Shown here: positions 30,462-38,223 of the stretch, piece after piece
Layout of the letters: each line of letters opens with the position of its first letter
Position numbering within the stretch: position 1 is the stretch's first letter
Assembly (NCBI GenBank): GCA_963702835.1
Contig: OY969762.1
Location: forward strand, 310,001 to 374,000
Length of the DNA stretch: 64,000 nucleotides
DNA from: JAFGAV01 sp041479055
Lineage (GTDB): Bacteria; Acidobacteriota; Aminicenantia; Aminicenantales; JAFGAV01
Reading direction: 5' to 3'
Notes under the pieces: model-generated
Database searches by the model: none
The model's input: only the letters and a program-made list of their open reading frames with translations
Told to the model about the DNA's origin: nothing
Made by a program: the position numbers and the translations under genes

Positions 30462-32726
30462 GTGAAGAAGCCGATTCCCGGGAGGCAGCCTTCCGCCGCC
30501 GCTAGCCGTCGAATCAAGTCCGTTCCCCGGCCGGGTCGAAATAGGCTTCCCCACCGCGAAGTCATCCTGGAGGCGGTTAGTTTTGCCGCCGAAAAATTCC
30601 TCAAGGCTGCTTCCTGGGAATCCAACATCAAGGAAGTCATCAGGCGGCTGGGCCGGGCCGCCGATGTCAGCCGGGTCTATATTTTCAAAAAACATCTTTC
30701 TCCCCAGGGAAGCCCTTTGATCAGCCAGGTTTACGAATGGGCGGCTCCGGGGGTCGCCCCCCAGATCGGCAACCCCAGCCTTCAGTCAATGTCCCTTGAA
30801 GCCGGCGGCTTCAGCCGCTGGCTGAGGGTTCTCAGCCAGGGCCGGCCCGTTTACGGCCATACCAGGAATTTTCCCCGCGGCGAACGGGGTCTTCTGGAAC
30901 AACAAGCCGTCAAGTCTATTATCGTCGTTCCGGTGTTTGTCCAGAAGCAGGCCTGGGGGTTTATGGGTTTCGACGAGTGCCGCCGGGAGCGGCGTTGGTC
31001 GGCCGCCGGGATTGACGCTCTCAAAGCGGCGGCCAGTATCCTGGGCGGAGCCATCGAGAACGAGGGGGTCCGCACCTCCCTGGCCTCCTCGGAGCGCGAA
31101 CTGCGCGGCCTGTTCGAGAATATGATCGAGGGCGTTTACCAGACCACGCCGGACGGCCGGATCCTGGCCGCCAATCCGGCCCTGGTGCGCTTGCTGGGCT
31201 ATGACTCCCTGGAGGAATTGCGGGCCGTCAAGGCTGAGGAGTTCTACGCCAGTCCCCAGCAGCGGGAGGCCTGGGTGGAGCGGATGGCTCGCCACGGCGA
31301 GATTCGCAATTTTGAGTCCCGCTTCAAGCGTAAAGACGGGAGCCTTATTGTGGTCCAGGACAACGCTCGGGTCATCCGCGACGCACAGGGCCGGGTCCTG
31401 TGCTATGAAGGCACCTTGACCGACATCACCGACCGCAAGCGGCTGGAGGACCAGCTCCACTGGCTGGCCAACCGCGACTCCTTGACCAACCTCTTCAACC
31501 GGCGCCGGTTTCATGAGGAGCTGCAGCACCATCTCCACCAGACCCAGCGCTACCAGAATCCGTTGGCCTTGTTGTGGCTGGATGTGGACCGGTTTAAAGA
31601 CATCAACGACCGCCTAGGCCATCGGGCCGGGGACGAGTTGCTGATCGAGATAGCCCTGCTCCTGCAGGACCAGGTCCGCAAGGCGGACCTCCTGGCCCGG
31701 CTGGGCGGTGATGAGTTCGCCATCCTCATGCCTCACAGCGACTTGCCGAGCGCCGAATCGGCCGCGGCCCGGATTCTGGGAGCTATCCGGGAGCGGACCT
31801 TTCGCCTGGAAGAACAGCCCGTCCGCATCACGGCCAGCATAGGGATCGCCCTCTATCCGGAACACGGCCATTCGGCCGATAAGCTGCTGGGCCATGCCGA
31901 CCTGGCCATGTACCGGGCCAAGGAACAGGGGCGCGACCGGTCAAGCCTGGAGACTTCGAGCAAGTTGAGGACAGAGTTTCAGGAATACCGGGCTGCTTGG
32001 GCCTGGCTGGCCGAGAGGGCTTTCGATGAGAAACGGTTTCTCCTTTACGCCCAACCCATTTTTGACCTCGGCCGCGGGACAATCAGCCAGTATGAGCTGC
32101 TGCCGCGCTGGATCACCGATAGCGGCCTGGTTGTTTCGGCCGAATCGTTCCTGAATGTCGGACATCAGTTTACCCTGGCCAAGGAAATCGACCACTGGAT
32201 GTTTCGTCAGGCGGTTGAACTCCTTCGACAGCAGAAGTCCGGGCCGAAGAAGGTTCTGGAGTTCAGCCTTTCCTGCGGGTCTTTTGTCGACAGGGAGCTG
32301 GCCGCCTTGTTCGAGAGAGAACGGGCCACCCTGGACCCGTCATTTCTGGTGGTGGACGTTTCGGAATTAGCTATGGTCTCTGAGTTTCCCCGGGCCCAGG
32401 AATTTATCGGGTTTCTGAAGAATCTTGGCTACCGTTGCGCTCTGGCTGATTTCGGCGCCGGCCTGACCTCCCTCCAGCATCTTAGGCTGCTCAACCTGGA
32501 TTTTTTGAAGATCGATAACAGCCTTGTCCAGGATCTTCCCGGCCACCGCTTTCATCGAGACCTGTTCAAGGCCATCATCCAGCTGGCCCACAGCCTGGGT
32601 TTGCAGACCATGGCAGACGGCGTGGACGAGGAAAAAACCCTGGATCTGCTGCGCGAGCTTGAAGTGGACCTGGCCCAAGGCTATCATCTGGGATTGCCTC
32701 AACCGCTGGACAAGGTCTTTAGTTGA
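30462..32726 (+). CDS. GAF-PAS-GGDEF protein with a degenerate EAL domain
   Basis: 754 residues from a GTG preceded by GGGGGAAA. Order: GAF-type sensor (about 25-205), PAS (about 210-325), GGDEF with an intact active site (RLGGDEFAIL, about 418-427) and a C-terminal EAL-like domain. The diguanylate cyclase should make cyclic-di-GMP. In the EAL-like domain the EAL triplet is ELL (YELLPRW), the usual DDFG motif is ADFG (ALADFGAGLTSLQ) and the E-x-x-E/N positions are changed, so phosphodiesterase activity is doubtful and a binding role more likely. No TM helix, so cytoplasmic. The I-site was not identified with confidence. Confidence 0.9.
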   Translation: MKKPIPGRQPSAAASRRIKSVPRPGRNRLPHREVILEAVSFAAEKFLKAASWESNIKEVIRRLGRAADVSRVYIFKKHLSPQGSPLISQVYEWAAPGVAPQIGNPSLQSMSLEAGGFSRWLRVLSQGRPVYGHTRNFPRGERGLLEQQAVKSIIVVPVFVQKQAWGFMGFDECRRERRWSAAGIDALKAAASILGGAIENEGVRTSLASSERELRGLFENMIEGVYQTTPDGRILAANPALVRLLGYDSLEELRAVKAEEFYASPQQREAWVERMARHGEIRNFESRFKRKDGSLIVVQDNARVIRDAQGRVLCYEGTLTDITDRKRLEDQLHWLANRDSLTNLFNRRRFHEELQHHLHQTQRYQNPLALLWLDVDRFKDINDRLGHRAGDELLIEIALLLQDQVRKADLLARLGGDEFAILMPHSDLPSAESAAARILGAIRERTFRLEEQPVRITASIGIALYPEHGHSADKLLGHADLAMYRAKEQGRDRSSLETSSKLRTEFQEYRAAWAWLAERAFDEKRFLLYAQPIFDLGRGTISQYELLPRWITDSGLVVSAESFLNVGHQFTLAKEIDHWMFRQAVELLRQQKSGPKKVLEFSLSCGSFVDRELAALFERERATLDPSFLVVDVSELAMVSEFPRAQEFIGFLKNLGYRCALADFGAGLTSLQHLRLLNLDFLKIDNSLVQDLPGHRFHRDLFKAIIQLAHSLGLQTMADGVDEEKTLDLLRELEVDLAQGYHLGLPQPLDKVFS

Positions 32727-32760
32727 GACTCGGCTCTCGCCTTTTTTTGGTTCTGAACGG

Positions 32761-32779
32761 CTCTCCCTTCGGGGGAGAG
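32761..32779 (+). terminator. TTCG-loop hairpin after the GGDEF gene
   Basis: CTCTCCC-TTCGG-GGGAGAG forms a stable 7-bp stem with a UUCG-type loop, 35 nt after the stop codon. No strong T-run follows directly, so it may be a terminator, an RNA-stability element or a repeat. A nearby GCGGGCT/AGCCCGC pair (from about 32782) could extend the structure. The surrounding 236-nt gap holds no gene. Confidence 0.4.
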
Positions 32780-32962
32780 GTGCGGGCTGTTGTCAGCAAA
32801 AGGGGGGTTGATGATGGGAACCAAAAAAGGTGGGGACTCTCTCCAGCCCGCGAAAGAAAGCCGAACTCATTATAACTCAAAAAAAGGATTTGTAAAGAGG
32901 AATTTAAAAATATTTTTTGGGAAGGGACCATGCTAAGATAGGGCTTGGGGAAAGGAGCGAGC

Positions 32963-33244
32963 ATGGAAGATAAAAAGATCGAGATCAAAGTGGACGAGGC
33001 GGTGGCCCTCGGCCAGTACTCCAACCTGGCGGCCGTCCGTCATTCCAAAGAGGAGTTCATCTTCGATTTCGCCTTTCTCTTCCCGGACGGGCCCATGGGC
33101 AAGTTGGTGGCGCGCTTGATCCTCAGCCCGGCCCACGTCAAGCGGTTTCTGGGAGCGCTGGAAGCAAACGTCAAACACTACGAGGAGATGTTCGGCCCGG
33201 TCACTCCGGCCGAAGCTCCGCCGTCGGTGGGTTTCGTCCATTGA
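32963..33244 (+). CDS. DUF3467 family protein
   Basis: 93 residues from the ATG at 32963 (AGGAG upstream). Characteristic stretches: YSNLAAVRHSKEEFIFDF, LILSPAHVKRFLGALEANV and YEEMFGPV. DUF3467 proteins are small, widespread and of unknown function. The gene is alone, with AT-rich DNA upstream (about 32870-32935) that may contain its promoter, and is followed by another small gene. Confidence 0.88.
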   Translation: MEDKKIEIKVDEAVALGQYSNLAAVRHSKEEFIFDFAFLFPDGPMGKLVARLILSPAHVKRFLGALEANVKHYEEMFGPVTPAEAPPSVGFVH

Positions 33245-33279
33245 GTTCTATAGAGGAGCGGAAAGGCTATGGTCTTCTC

Positions 33280-33306
33280 TTGACAGGGCGTCCCGTTTTT
33301 ATAATA
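33280..33306 (+). promoter_or_regulatory. Sigma-70-type promoter upstream of the small gene at 33375
   Basis: A perfect -35 box TTGACA at 33280-33285 is followed by TATAAT at 33300-33305 (14-nt spacer) or AATACT at 33303-33308 (17-nt spacer). The second reading has standard spacing. The transcript would start near 33313-33316, about 60 nt before the ATG at 33375. Confidence 0.6.
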
Positions 33307-33374
33307 CTTAGACACGATTGAGTCGACAGGGTAGCGGAAATGATTTATTTAAAAATATGGCGGAGGTGAATGTC

Positions 33375-33572
33375 ATGGCGTATGAGTACACTAACAAGAA
33401 AGGAATGAAGTATTACCTTCATTCCCGCGAAGTCAGCCTGCGGGGCGGACGGAAGCAGAGGATCTTTTTTTTCGCGCGTGACATCCGGCCGGGCGCTCTG
33501 GACACCCTGCCCGACGGCTATCTGGTCCAGGAGACGACCAAAACCGGAATGCCCATTTTAAAAAAGAAATAA
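33375..33572 (+). CDS. Small basic conserved protein of unknown function
   Basis: 65 residues beginning MAYEYTNKKGMKYYLHSRE. GGAGG lies nine bases before this ATG; an upstream extension of the frame has no ribosome site of its own. Contains LRGGRKQRIFFFARD, a basic patch followed by aromatic residues, and ends in KKK. No signal peptide. The compact beta pattern suggests a small nucleic-acid or protein-binding domain, but no family function is known to me. Confidence 0.72.
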   Translation: MAYEYTNKKGMKYYLHSREVSLRGGRKQRIFFFARDIRPGALDTLPDGYLVQETTKTGMPILKKK

Positions 33573-33714
33573 TCGTCGGGAGGCTCTCGCTTCGAGACGG
33601 CTGGACGGGCCTGGGGCCGGACAGATCGTCGGCGGGGATTTATTTTTCGTTCGTCTTGGCGGGGAAGGCTGAGCGGACAAAGAGAGTGTCGTTTTCTTTT
33701 AATGGGTTCCCGGG

Positions 33715-33720
33715 TATACT
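33715..33720 (+). promoter_or_regulatory. TATACT box positioned for a leaderless sugar-binding-protein transcript
   Basis: TATACT lies at -12 to -7 from the ATG at 33727, and the intervening GAGCGC has no Shine-Dalgarno sequence. This is the geometry of a transcript starting on the start codon. The -35 region (TTTTCT) is weak. Confidence 0.45.
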
Positions 33721-33726
33721 GAGCGC

Positions 33727-34740
33727 ATGAGCCGCGCCCGTAGAATTTTTCTTTTCGTTCTCTGCTTCTGCGTCCTTGGCCTGGCGGTGGTTGGCCCCTT
33801 TGCCTGCCGCCCTGAGGAAAAGGGCCGGTCGGTCAAAGGGCGGACGCTAGACATCGCCGTCATTCCCAAGGGCATGACCCACGAATTCTGGAAGTCCATC
33901 CACGCCGGCGCTGTGAAGGCCGGCCGGGAGCTGGGGGTGAACATCCTCTGGAAAGGACCGCAGAAGGAGGACGACCGGGCTCAGCAAGTCACTGTCGTCG
34001 AGGATTTCATCAGCCGGGGCGTGGGCGGCATCGTCCTGGCGCCCATGGACGACCGGGCCCTTTGCCGTCCGGTGCAAGATGCCGTTGCTGAGAAAATTCC
34101 CGTGGTCATCATCGACTCCGCGCTGCAGGGTCAGGACTTTATCAGCTTCGTGGCCACCGATAATTATAAAGGCGGAGTGCTGGCCGCCCGGCGTATGGCC
34201 GAGCTCTTGCCGAAGGGCGGGGCTATCTTTCTTATCCGCCTTCAGGAGGGATCGGCCTCCACCAGGGAGCGCGAACAGGGCTTTCTGGAGACCGTCCAGA
34301 AGGAAGCCCCAGGGCTGCACTTTCTGGTCCAGGACCAGTATGCCGGCTCGACCACCGAGACCGGTTATCAATTGGCGGAGAACCTTTTGGGGCGCTTCCC
34401 GGACGTGGACGGAATCTTTTGTCCCAATGAATCGTCCACCTTCGGCACATTAAGAGCGCTCCAGGAAGCCGGGCTGGCGGGCAAGGTCAAGTTTGTCGGC
34501 TTTGACAGCAGCCCCAAGCTCGTCCAGGGGTTGCGGGACGGCCACCTCCACGGCCTTATCCTTCAAGATCCGGTTAAAATGGGATATTTGGGAGTGGTCC
34601 AGGTGGTCCGGCACCTGCGGGGCGAGCCGGTCGAGGCGCGGGTGGATACGGGAGTTTATCTGGTCACCCGGGAGAACATGGACGAACCTCGGATCAAAGC
34701 TCTGCTGGAGCCGGATTTTTCCTTGCTGGTCAATGACTGA
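33727..34740 (+). CDS. Sugar ABC transporter substrate-binding lipoprotein (ribose/AI-2 type)
   Basis: 337 residues with a lipoprotein signal (LGLAVVGPFACRPEE; Cys near residue 27). The mature part is a type I periplasmic-binding protein (Peripla_BP_4): IAVIPKGMTHEFWKSIHAGA, GIVLAPMDDRAL, PVVIIDSAL, FVATDNYKGG, and KVKFVGFDSSPKLVQGL. It binds a sugar outside the inner membrane for the adjoining RbsA/RbsC-type importer. The stop codon overlaps the ATPase start (ATGACTGA). Likely substrates include ribose, xylose or another aldose; the sequence does not fix which. Confidence 0.88.
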   Translation: MSRARRIFLFVLCFCVLGLAVVGPFACRPEEKGRSVKGRTLDIAVIPKGMTHEFWKSIHAGAVKAGRELGVNILWKGPQKEDDRAQQVTVVEDFISRGVGGIVLAPMDDRALCRPVQDAVAEKIPVVIIDSALQGQDFISFVATDNYKGGVLAARRMAELLPKGGAIFLIRLQEGSASTREREQGFLETVQKEAPGLHFLVQDQYAGSTTETGYQLAENLLGRFPDVDGIFCPNESSTFGTLRALQEAGLAGKVKFVGFDSSPKLVQGLRDGHLHGLILQDPVKMGYLGVVQVVRHLRGEPVEARVDTGVYLVTRENMDEPRIKALLEPDFSLLVND

Positions 34741-36256
34741 GCGCGCCGGCAGCGGCCCCCCTCCATCCGTTCTGCCCCTGTCCATGCGGGGCATCTCCAA
34801 GAATTTCGGCGCCACGGCGGCGCTGCGCCTGGTCGACCTGGACGTGGAAAGGGGAAAGGTCCAGGCCCTGCTGGGCGAGAACGGGGCGGGCAAGAGCACG
34901 CTGATGAAAATTCTCAGCGGCGCCGTCCGGCCGGACGCCGGCCGGATGTTCCTGGATGGTCTTCCTTACGCCCCGGCTAATCCCTTGGACGGCCGCCGGC
35001 GGGGGATTGCCATGATCTACCAAGAGCTCAACCTGGCGCCTCATTTGAGCGTTGAGGAGAACCTGATGCTGGGCCGGGAGAAGCAGACCCTGGGATTCCT
35101 GCGGAGGGCTGAGACGCGGCGCCGGGTCCGGGAAGCCCTGGAGCTCGTCCATCATCCCGAGATCGACCCGGATGTTCCCGTTCAGGAACTCGGCATCGGC
35201 GCCAGGCAAGTGGTGGAGATCGCCCGAGCCTTAGTGGAACGGGCTAGCCTCCTGGTCATGGACGAGCCGACCAGCAGCCTGTCCCAGAAGGATACGGAGC
35301 GGCTGTTCCAGATCATCCGTCGTCTGGCGGCCGAGGGAGTCAGCCTCATCTACATCAGCCATTTCCTGGAAGAGGTCCAGCGGGTGGCCGACTCGGTGAC
35401 CGTGCTGCGCGACGGCCAGAGGATATTTTCCGGGCGCATGGACCAAGTGACCTTGGGCGGTCTCATTCGTCTTATGGTCGGGCAGGAGGTGAAGCAGCTT
35501 TTCCCCAAAGTGGACCATGTTGTCGGCGAACCGGTGATGACCCTCCGCTCGCTCAAAGGGCGGCGCATGCAGGCTCCCGTGAGCTTCGTGCTGCGGCGGG
35601 GCGAGATTCTGGGCCTGGCCGGTTTGGTCGGCGCGGGCCGCACGGAAACGCTCCGTACGTTATTCGGGCTGGATGAGGTGGAGGCCGGATCCTGGGAGGC
35701 CTTCGGCCGGCCGCCCGGGGGGGGGTGTCCGGCCCGCCGAATTAAGCAGGGGCTGGGTTTTCTCAGTGAGGACCGCCAGGGCGAGGGTCTGGCCCTCGAT
35801 CGGTCCGTGGCGGACAACTTGACCTTGAGCCGTCTTCGCCCCTACAGCCGGTGGGGCATTCTCAGCCTGCGGCGGCAGCGTCAGGCTGCCGAAGAGTGGA
35901 TGGCCCGGATGAATATAAAAGCCCGCAGCGCCCTTCAGCCGCTGGGCAACCTGTCCGGCGGCAACCAGCAGAAAACGGCCCTGGCCCGGCTTCTCCATCA
36001 ACAGGCCGACATCCTTCTCTTAGACGAGCCGACCCGCGGCATCGATGTCGTCAGCAAATCCCAGATCTACGAATGGATCGGCCGTCTGGCCCGCGAGGGG
36101 AAGTCCATCGTTTTCGTCAGCTCATATTTCCCGGAACTGCTGGGCCTGTGCGATACGATTGCCGCTTTTTATCGGGGGCGGGTGGCGGATGTCCGCCCGG
36201 CCTCGGGCTGGGACGCTTCAAGCCTGATGGCCGCCTCCGCCCTGGGCCAGGCCTGA
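34733..36256 (+). CDS. Sugar ABC transporter ATP-binding protein (RbsA/MglA type, two ATPase domains)
   Basis: 507 residues from the ATG at 34733, overlapping the binding-protein stop by 8 nt. Two ABC domains: the first with LLGENGAGKSTLMK (Walker A), QELGIGARQVVEIARAL and MDEPTSSL; the second with GLVGAGRTE in place of a full Walker A, LSGGNQQKTALARLL and LDEPTRGID. The degenerate second P-loop is normal for this CUT2 family. It powers import by the permease that follows, and its stop overlaps an in-frame ATG (TGATG) of the permease frame. Confidence 0.92.
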   Translation: MTERAGSGPPPSVLPLSMRGISKNFGATAALRLVDLDVERGKVQALLGENGAGKSTLMKILSGAVRPDAGRMFLDGLPYAPANPLDGRRRGIAMIYQELNLAPHLSVEENLMLGREKQTLGFLRRAETRRRVREALELVHHPEIDPDVPVQELGIGARQVVEIARALVERASLLVMDEPTSSLSQKDTERLFQIIRRLAAEGVSLIYISHFLEEVQRVADSVTVLRDGQRIFSGRMDQVTLGGLIRLMVGQEVKQLFPKVDHVVGEPVMTLRSLKGRRMQAPVSFVLRRGEILGLAGLVGAGRTETLRTLFGLDEVEAGSWEAFGRPPGGGCPARRIKQGLGFLSEDRQGEGLALDRSVADNLTLSRLRPYSRWGILSLRRQRQAAEEWMARMNIKARSALQPLGNLSGGNQQKTALARLLHQQADILLLDEPTRGIDVVSKSQIYEWIGRLAREGKSIVFVSSYFPELLGLCDTIAAFYRGRVADVRPASGWDASSLMAASALGQA

Positions 36257-36294
36257 TGTCTGCGACGAGGGTGAGCCAAGGAAGAGAAAAACCC

Positions 36295-37266
36295 ATGAAC
36301 AAGGACAGGGGACGCTTCCGGGCTCTGGTCAACTGGCTGGGCCCCTTCATCGGGCTGATTCTGGTCATCGTTCTTTTCTCCCTGATGCCCGAAGTCCGTG
36401 ATCGGTTTTTGCGGGTGTCCAACTTGAGAAACGTGGCCACCCAATCCGTCATCGTAGCCCTGGGCGCCCTGGGCATGACCTTCATCATCATCAGCGGCGG
36501 GATCGACCTGTCCGCCGCATCGAACATCGCCCTGTCCAGCGTCATCGCCGCCTTCGCCATCAATGCCGGTTTTTCTCCGGCCTTGGCAGTTTTGGCCGGA
36601 ATCTTGACCGGCGGTTTGATAGGGCTCCTGAACGGCGGGCTTATCACCTCCCTCCGGGTGGTCCCTTTCATCATCACCTTGGGCATGCTGGGCATCGCCC
36701 GGGGCTTGGCCAAATGGATCGCCGGAAATCAGAAGATCGATGCGCCCCTGACCTGGGTCACCCAGCTGATGGTCAAGAGCCCCCGGCCGGGGTGGCTGAT
36801 TCTGGCTCCTGGAGTGTGGATGATGATCCTCCTGGCGGCGCTCCTGGCCGCCGTTCTCCGCACCACGGTTTTCGGCCGGCATGTCTTCGCCATCGGTTCC
36901 AATGAGGCCGCCGCCCGCCTGTGCGGCGTTCGAACCGGCCGGACCAAGATCCTCATCTACACTCTGTCTGGTCTGCTGTGCGGCCTGGCCGGGGTGATGG
37001 AGTTCTCCCGCCTGACCGTGGGCGACCCGACCGTGGCCGTGGGCTTGGAGCTGGACATCATCGCCGCGGTGGTCATCGGCGGCGGGAGCCTGAGCGGCGG
37101 ACAGGGCAGTATCCTGGGCACGATGATCGGCGTGTTCATCATGGCCTTCCTGAGGAACGGTTCGACCATGATGGGCTGGCCCAACTACATTCAAGAGATC
37201 ATCATCGGCCTGATCATCATCGCGGCGGTGACACTGGACCGTCTCCGCTACCGGAGGGAGGCCTGA
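36295..37266 (+). CDS. Sugar ABC transporter permease (RbsC type)
   Basis: 323 residues from the ATG at 36295 (AAGGAAGAG upstream); an earlier ATG at 36256 overlaps the ATPase stop and is a possible alternative. About ten hydrophobic helices. Family marks: FIIISGGIDLSAASNIALSS, GLLNGGLITSLRVVPFIITL, RTTVFGRHVFAIGSNEAAA and the GGGSLSGGQGSILGT loop near the C terminus, characteristic of CUT2 permeases. It forms the membrane channel for the sugar importer. The open frame extends far upstream but overlaps the ATPase gene and is not used. Confidence 0.9.
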   Translation: MNKDRGRFRALVNWLGPFIGLILVIVLFSLMPEVRDRFLRVSNLRNVATQSVIVALGALGMTFIIISGGIDLSAASNIALSSVIAAFAINAGFSPALAVLAGILTGGLIGLLNGGLITSLRVVPFIITLGMLGIARGLAKWIAGNQKIDAPLTWVTQLMVKSPRPGWLILAPGVWMMILLAALLAAVLRTTVFGRHVFAIGSNEAAARLCGVRTGRTKILIYTLSGLLCGLAGVMEFSRLTVGDPTVAVGLELDIIAAVVIGGGSLSGGQGSILGTMIGVFIMAFLRNGSTMMGWPNYIQEIIIGLIIIAAVTLDRLRYRREA

Positions 37267-37268
37267 AG

Positions 37269-37421
37269 GTGAAGCCTGTCCGCTTGGTCCACAGCCAGGC
37301 GCCCTTGCGCATCAACGACATCGGGGGCTGGAGGGAGGCCTCCTTTGCCGAAGAGGGTTTGCCCGGGCCCGAAGCCTTTTTTGGCCAAGGATTTTTTCTG
37401 TCCGATGTCTATATAAGGTGA
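37269..37421 (+). pseudogene. Remnant of a GHMP-family sugar kinase (N terminus only)
   Basis: A 50-codon frame from a GTG two bases after the permease stop, with GGAGG upstream. Residues 5-20 (RLVHSQAPLRINDIGG) resemble the start of GHMP kinases of the heptose/fucose/galactose type, which begin with a similar APLRI-x-x-GGWTD signature. After WREASFAEEG the similarity stops, and the frame ends after another 20 residues. A full kinase is about 320-350 residues, so most of the gene is missing. A sugar kinase would be the expected partner of the importer. This reading rests on one motif and could be chance. Confidence 0.45.
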
Positions 37422-37444
37422 ATGAAACATCAAGGAGGTTTCTG

Positions 37445-37999
37445 ATGAAGAAACAAGCCATCGTGTTCAGTGTGATAGTGGGATTCCTTTTATTGGCCTT
37501 GTGGCCCCTGGCCGCTCAGGAAGAGCCCGGCCCGGCGCCCGGGATGGGCCCAGCTGCCGGACCGTTCAAATGGCTGGACCTCACTCCCGAACAGCAAACC
37601 AAGCTGAAGGATATGAGGAAGTCGCACCAAGAGGCGATGAAGGGCCTCCACGAGCAGCAGATGAAGATGGGGGAGGAGGTGAAGAAACTCCTGGCCGACC
37701 CCAACGCCGACCAGAAAAAGGTCGATGGCCTGATCGATGAAATGGCCAAGCTCCAAGCCACCCAGATGAAATACAACTTTAGGTTCCGCCAGGACATGGA
37801 GAAGGTCTTCACTCCCCAGCAGCTGGAGAAGCTCAAGAAGGCCAAGTCGGCTTTCCAGGGCATGGGCGGGGTGCGCCGGTTCATGAGGCATCATCCCGGC
37901 GCCCGCCGGTTCATGGAGCGCATGTTCTTCGGCCGTCAAGGCTTCAACCGTCCCTGGGGCCGGGGCATGGGGTTCCGCCGCCACGGCTTCTGGAACTGA
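37445..37999 (+). CDS. Spy/CpxP-like periplasmic protein (LTxxQ repeats)
   Basis: 184 residues from the ATG at 37445 (AAGGAGG upstream), with a signal peptide ending near LWPLAAQEE. Two LTxxQ-like motifs: WLDLTPEQQTKLKDMR and VFTPQQLEKLKK, between which lies a long charged helix. These mark the Spy/CpxP/CnrR-type family of periplasmic ATP-independent chaperones or metal-stress sensors. The last 50 residues are basic, rich in Arg, Phe, Gly and Met (RRFMRHHPGARRFM), an unusual tail. A strong terminator follows. No partner sensor is encoded nearby. Confidence 0.8.
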   Translation: MKKQAIVFSVIVGFLLLALWPLAAQEEPGPAPGMGPAAGPFKWLDLTPEQQTKLKDMRKSHQEAMKGLHEQQMKMGEEVKKLLADPNADQKKVDGLIDEMAKLQATQMKYNFRFRQDMEKVFTPQQLEKLKKAKSAFQGMGGVRRFMRHHPGARRFMERMFFGRQGFNRPWGRGMGFRRHGFWN

Positions 38000-38042
38000 A
38001 CGTTCTGGGAATGGTGATCTAAAAGGATTCCCCTCCACACTT

Positions 38043-38079
38043 CCCGCGGGAGGCACAGGCTTCCCGCGGGTTTTTTTTT
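38043..38079 (+). terminator. Strong Rho-independent terminator
   Basis: A 12-bp stem (CCCGCGGGAGGC pairing with GCTTCCCGCGGG, one G-T wobble) with loop ACAG is followed by nine T residues (38071-38079). It ends the Spy-like transcript. Confidence 0.9.
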
Positions 38080-38178
38080 GCCCGGCCTGCTGACTTCATA
38101 AGTTGTCATATGTCCCATAAAAAGGACGCATCTTTTCTCCTGCCCACAGTTTCCTTCTGTTTGTAAGCTTTTCCAGGT

Positions 38179-38194
38179 TGGCACACCGTTTGCT
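38179..38194 (+). promoter_or_regulatory. Sigma-54 (RpoN) type promoter
   Basis: TGGCAC-ACCGT-TTGCT matches the -24/-12 consensus with the invariant GG (38180-38181) and GC (38192-38193) ten bases apart. Transcription would start near 38205, about 20 nt before the ATG at 38224, with AAGGAG at 38211-38216 as ribosome site. No sigma-54 activator gene is in the window. Confidence 0.75.
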
Positions 38195-38223
38195 TTATCT
38201 TAATTGGGTGAAGGAGAAATAAC

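Noticed and set aside
32945..32963. A longer DUF3467 protein starting at 32945
   Set aside because: The ATG at 32963 has a good AGGAG site and matches the usual family start; the extension adds only six non-conserved residues.
35851..36294. N-terminal extension of the RbsC permease frame
   Set aside because: It overlaps the ATPase gene in another frame, is Arg/Pro-rich and has no helices; the ATG at 36295 or 36256 is better supported.
36169..37194. A 341-codon ORF opposite the sugar permease
   Set aside because: Composition is typical of an antisense frame (Gln/Asp/His/Gly-rich) and the other strand encodes a clear RbsC-type permease.
8419..37266. An AI-2 uptake (lsr) system combining LsrF and the sugar ABC transporter
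   Set aside because: The two sets are about 24 kb apart, the transporter is ribose-type by motif, and lsrK and lsrR are absent.
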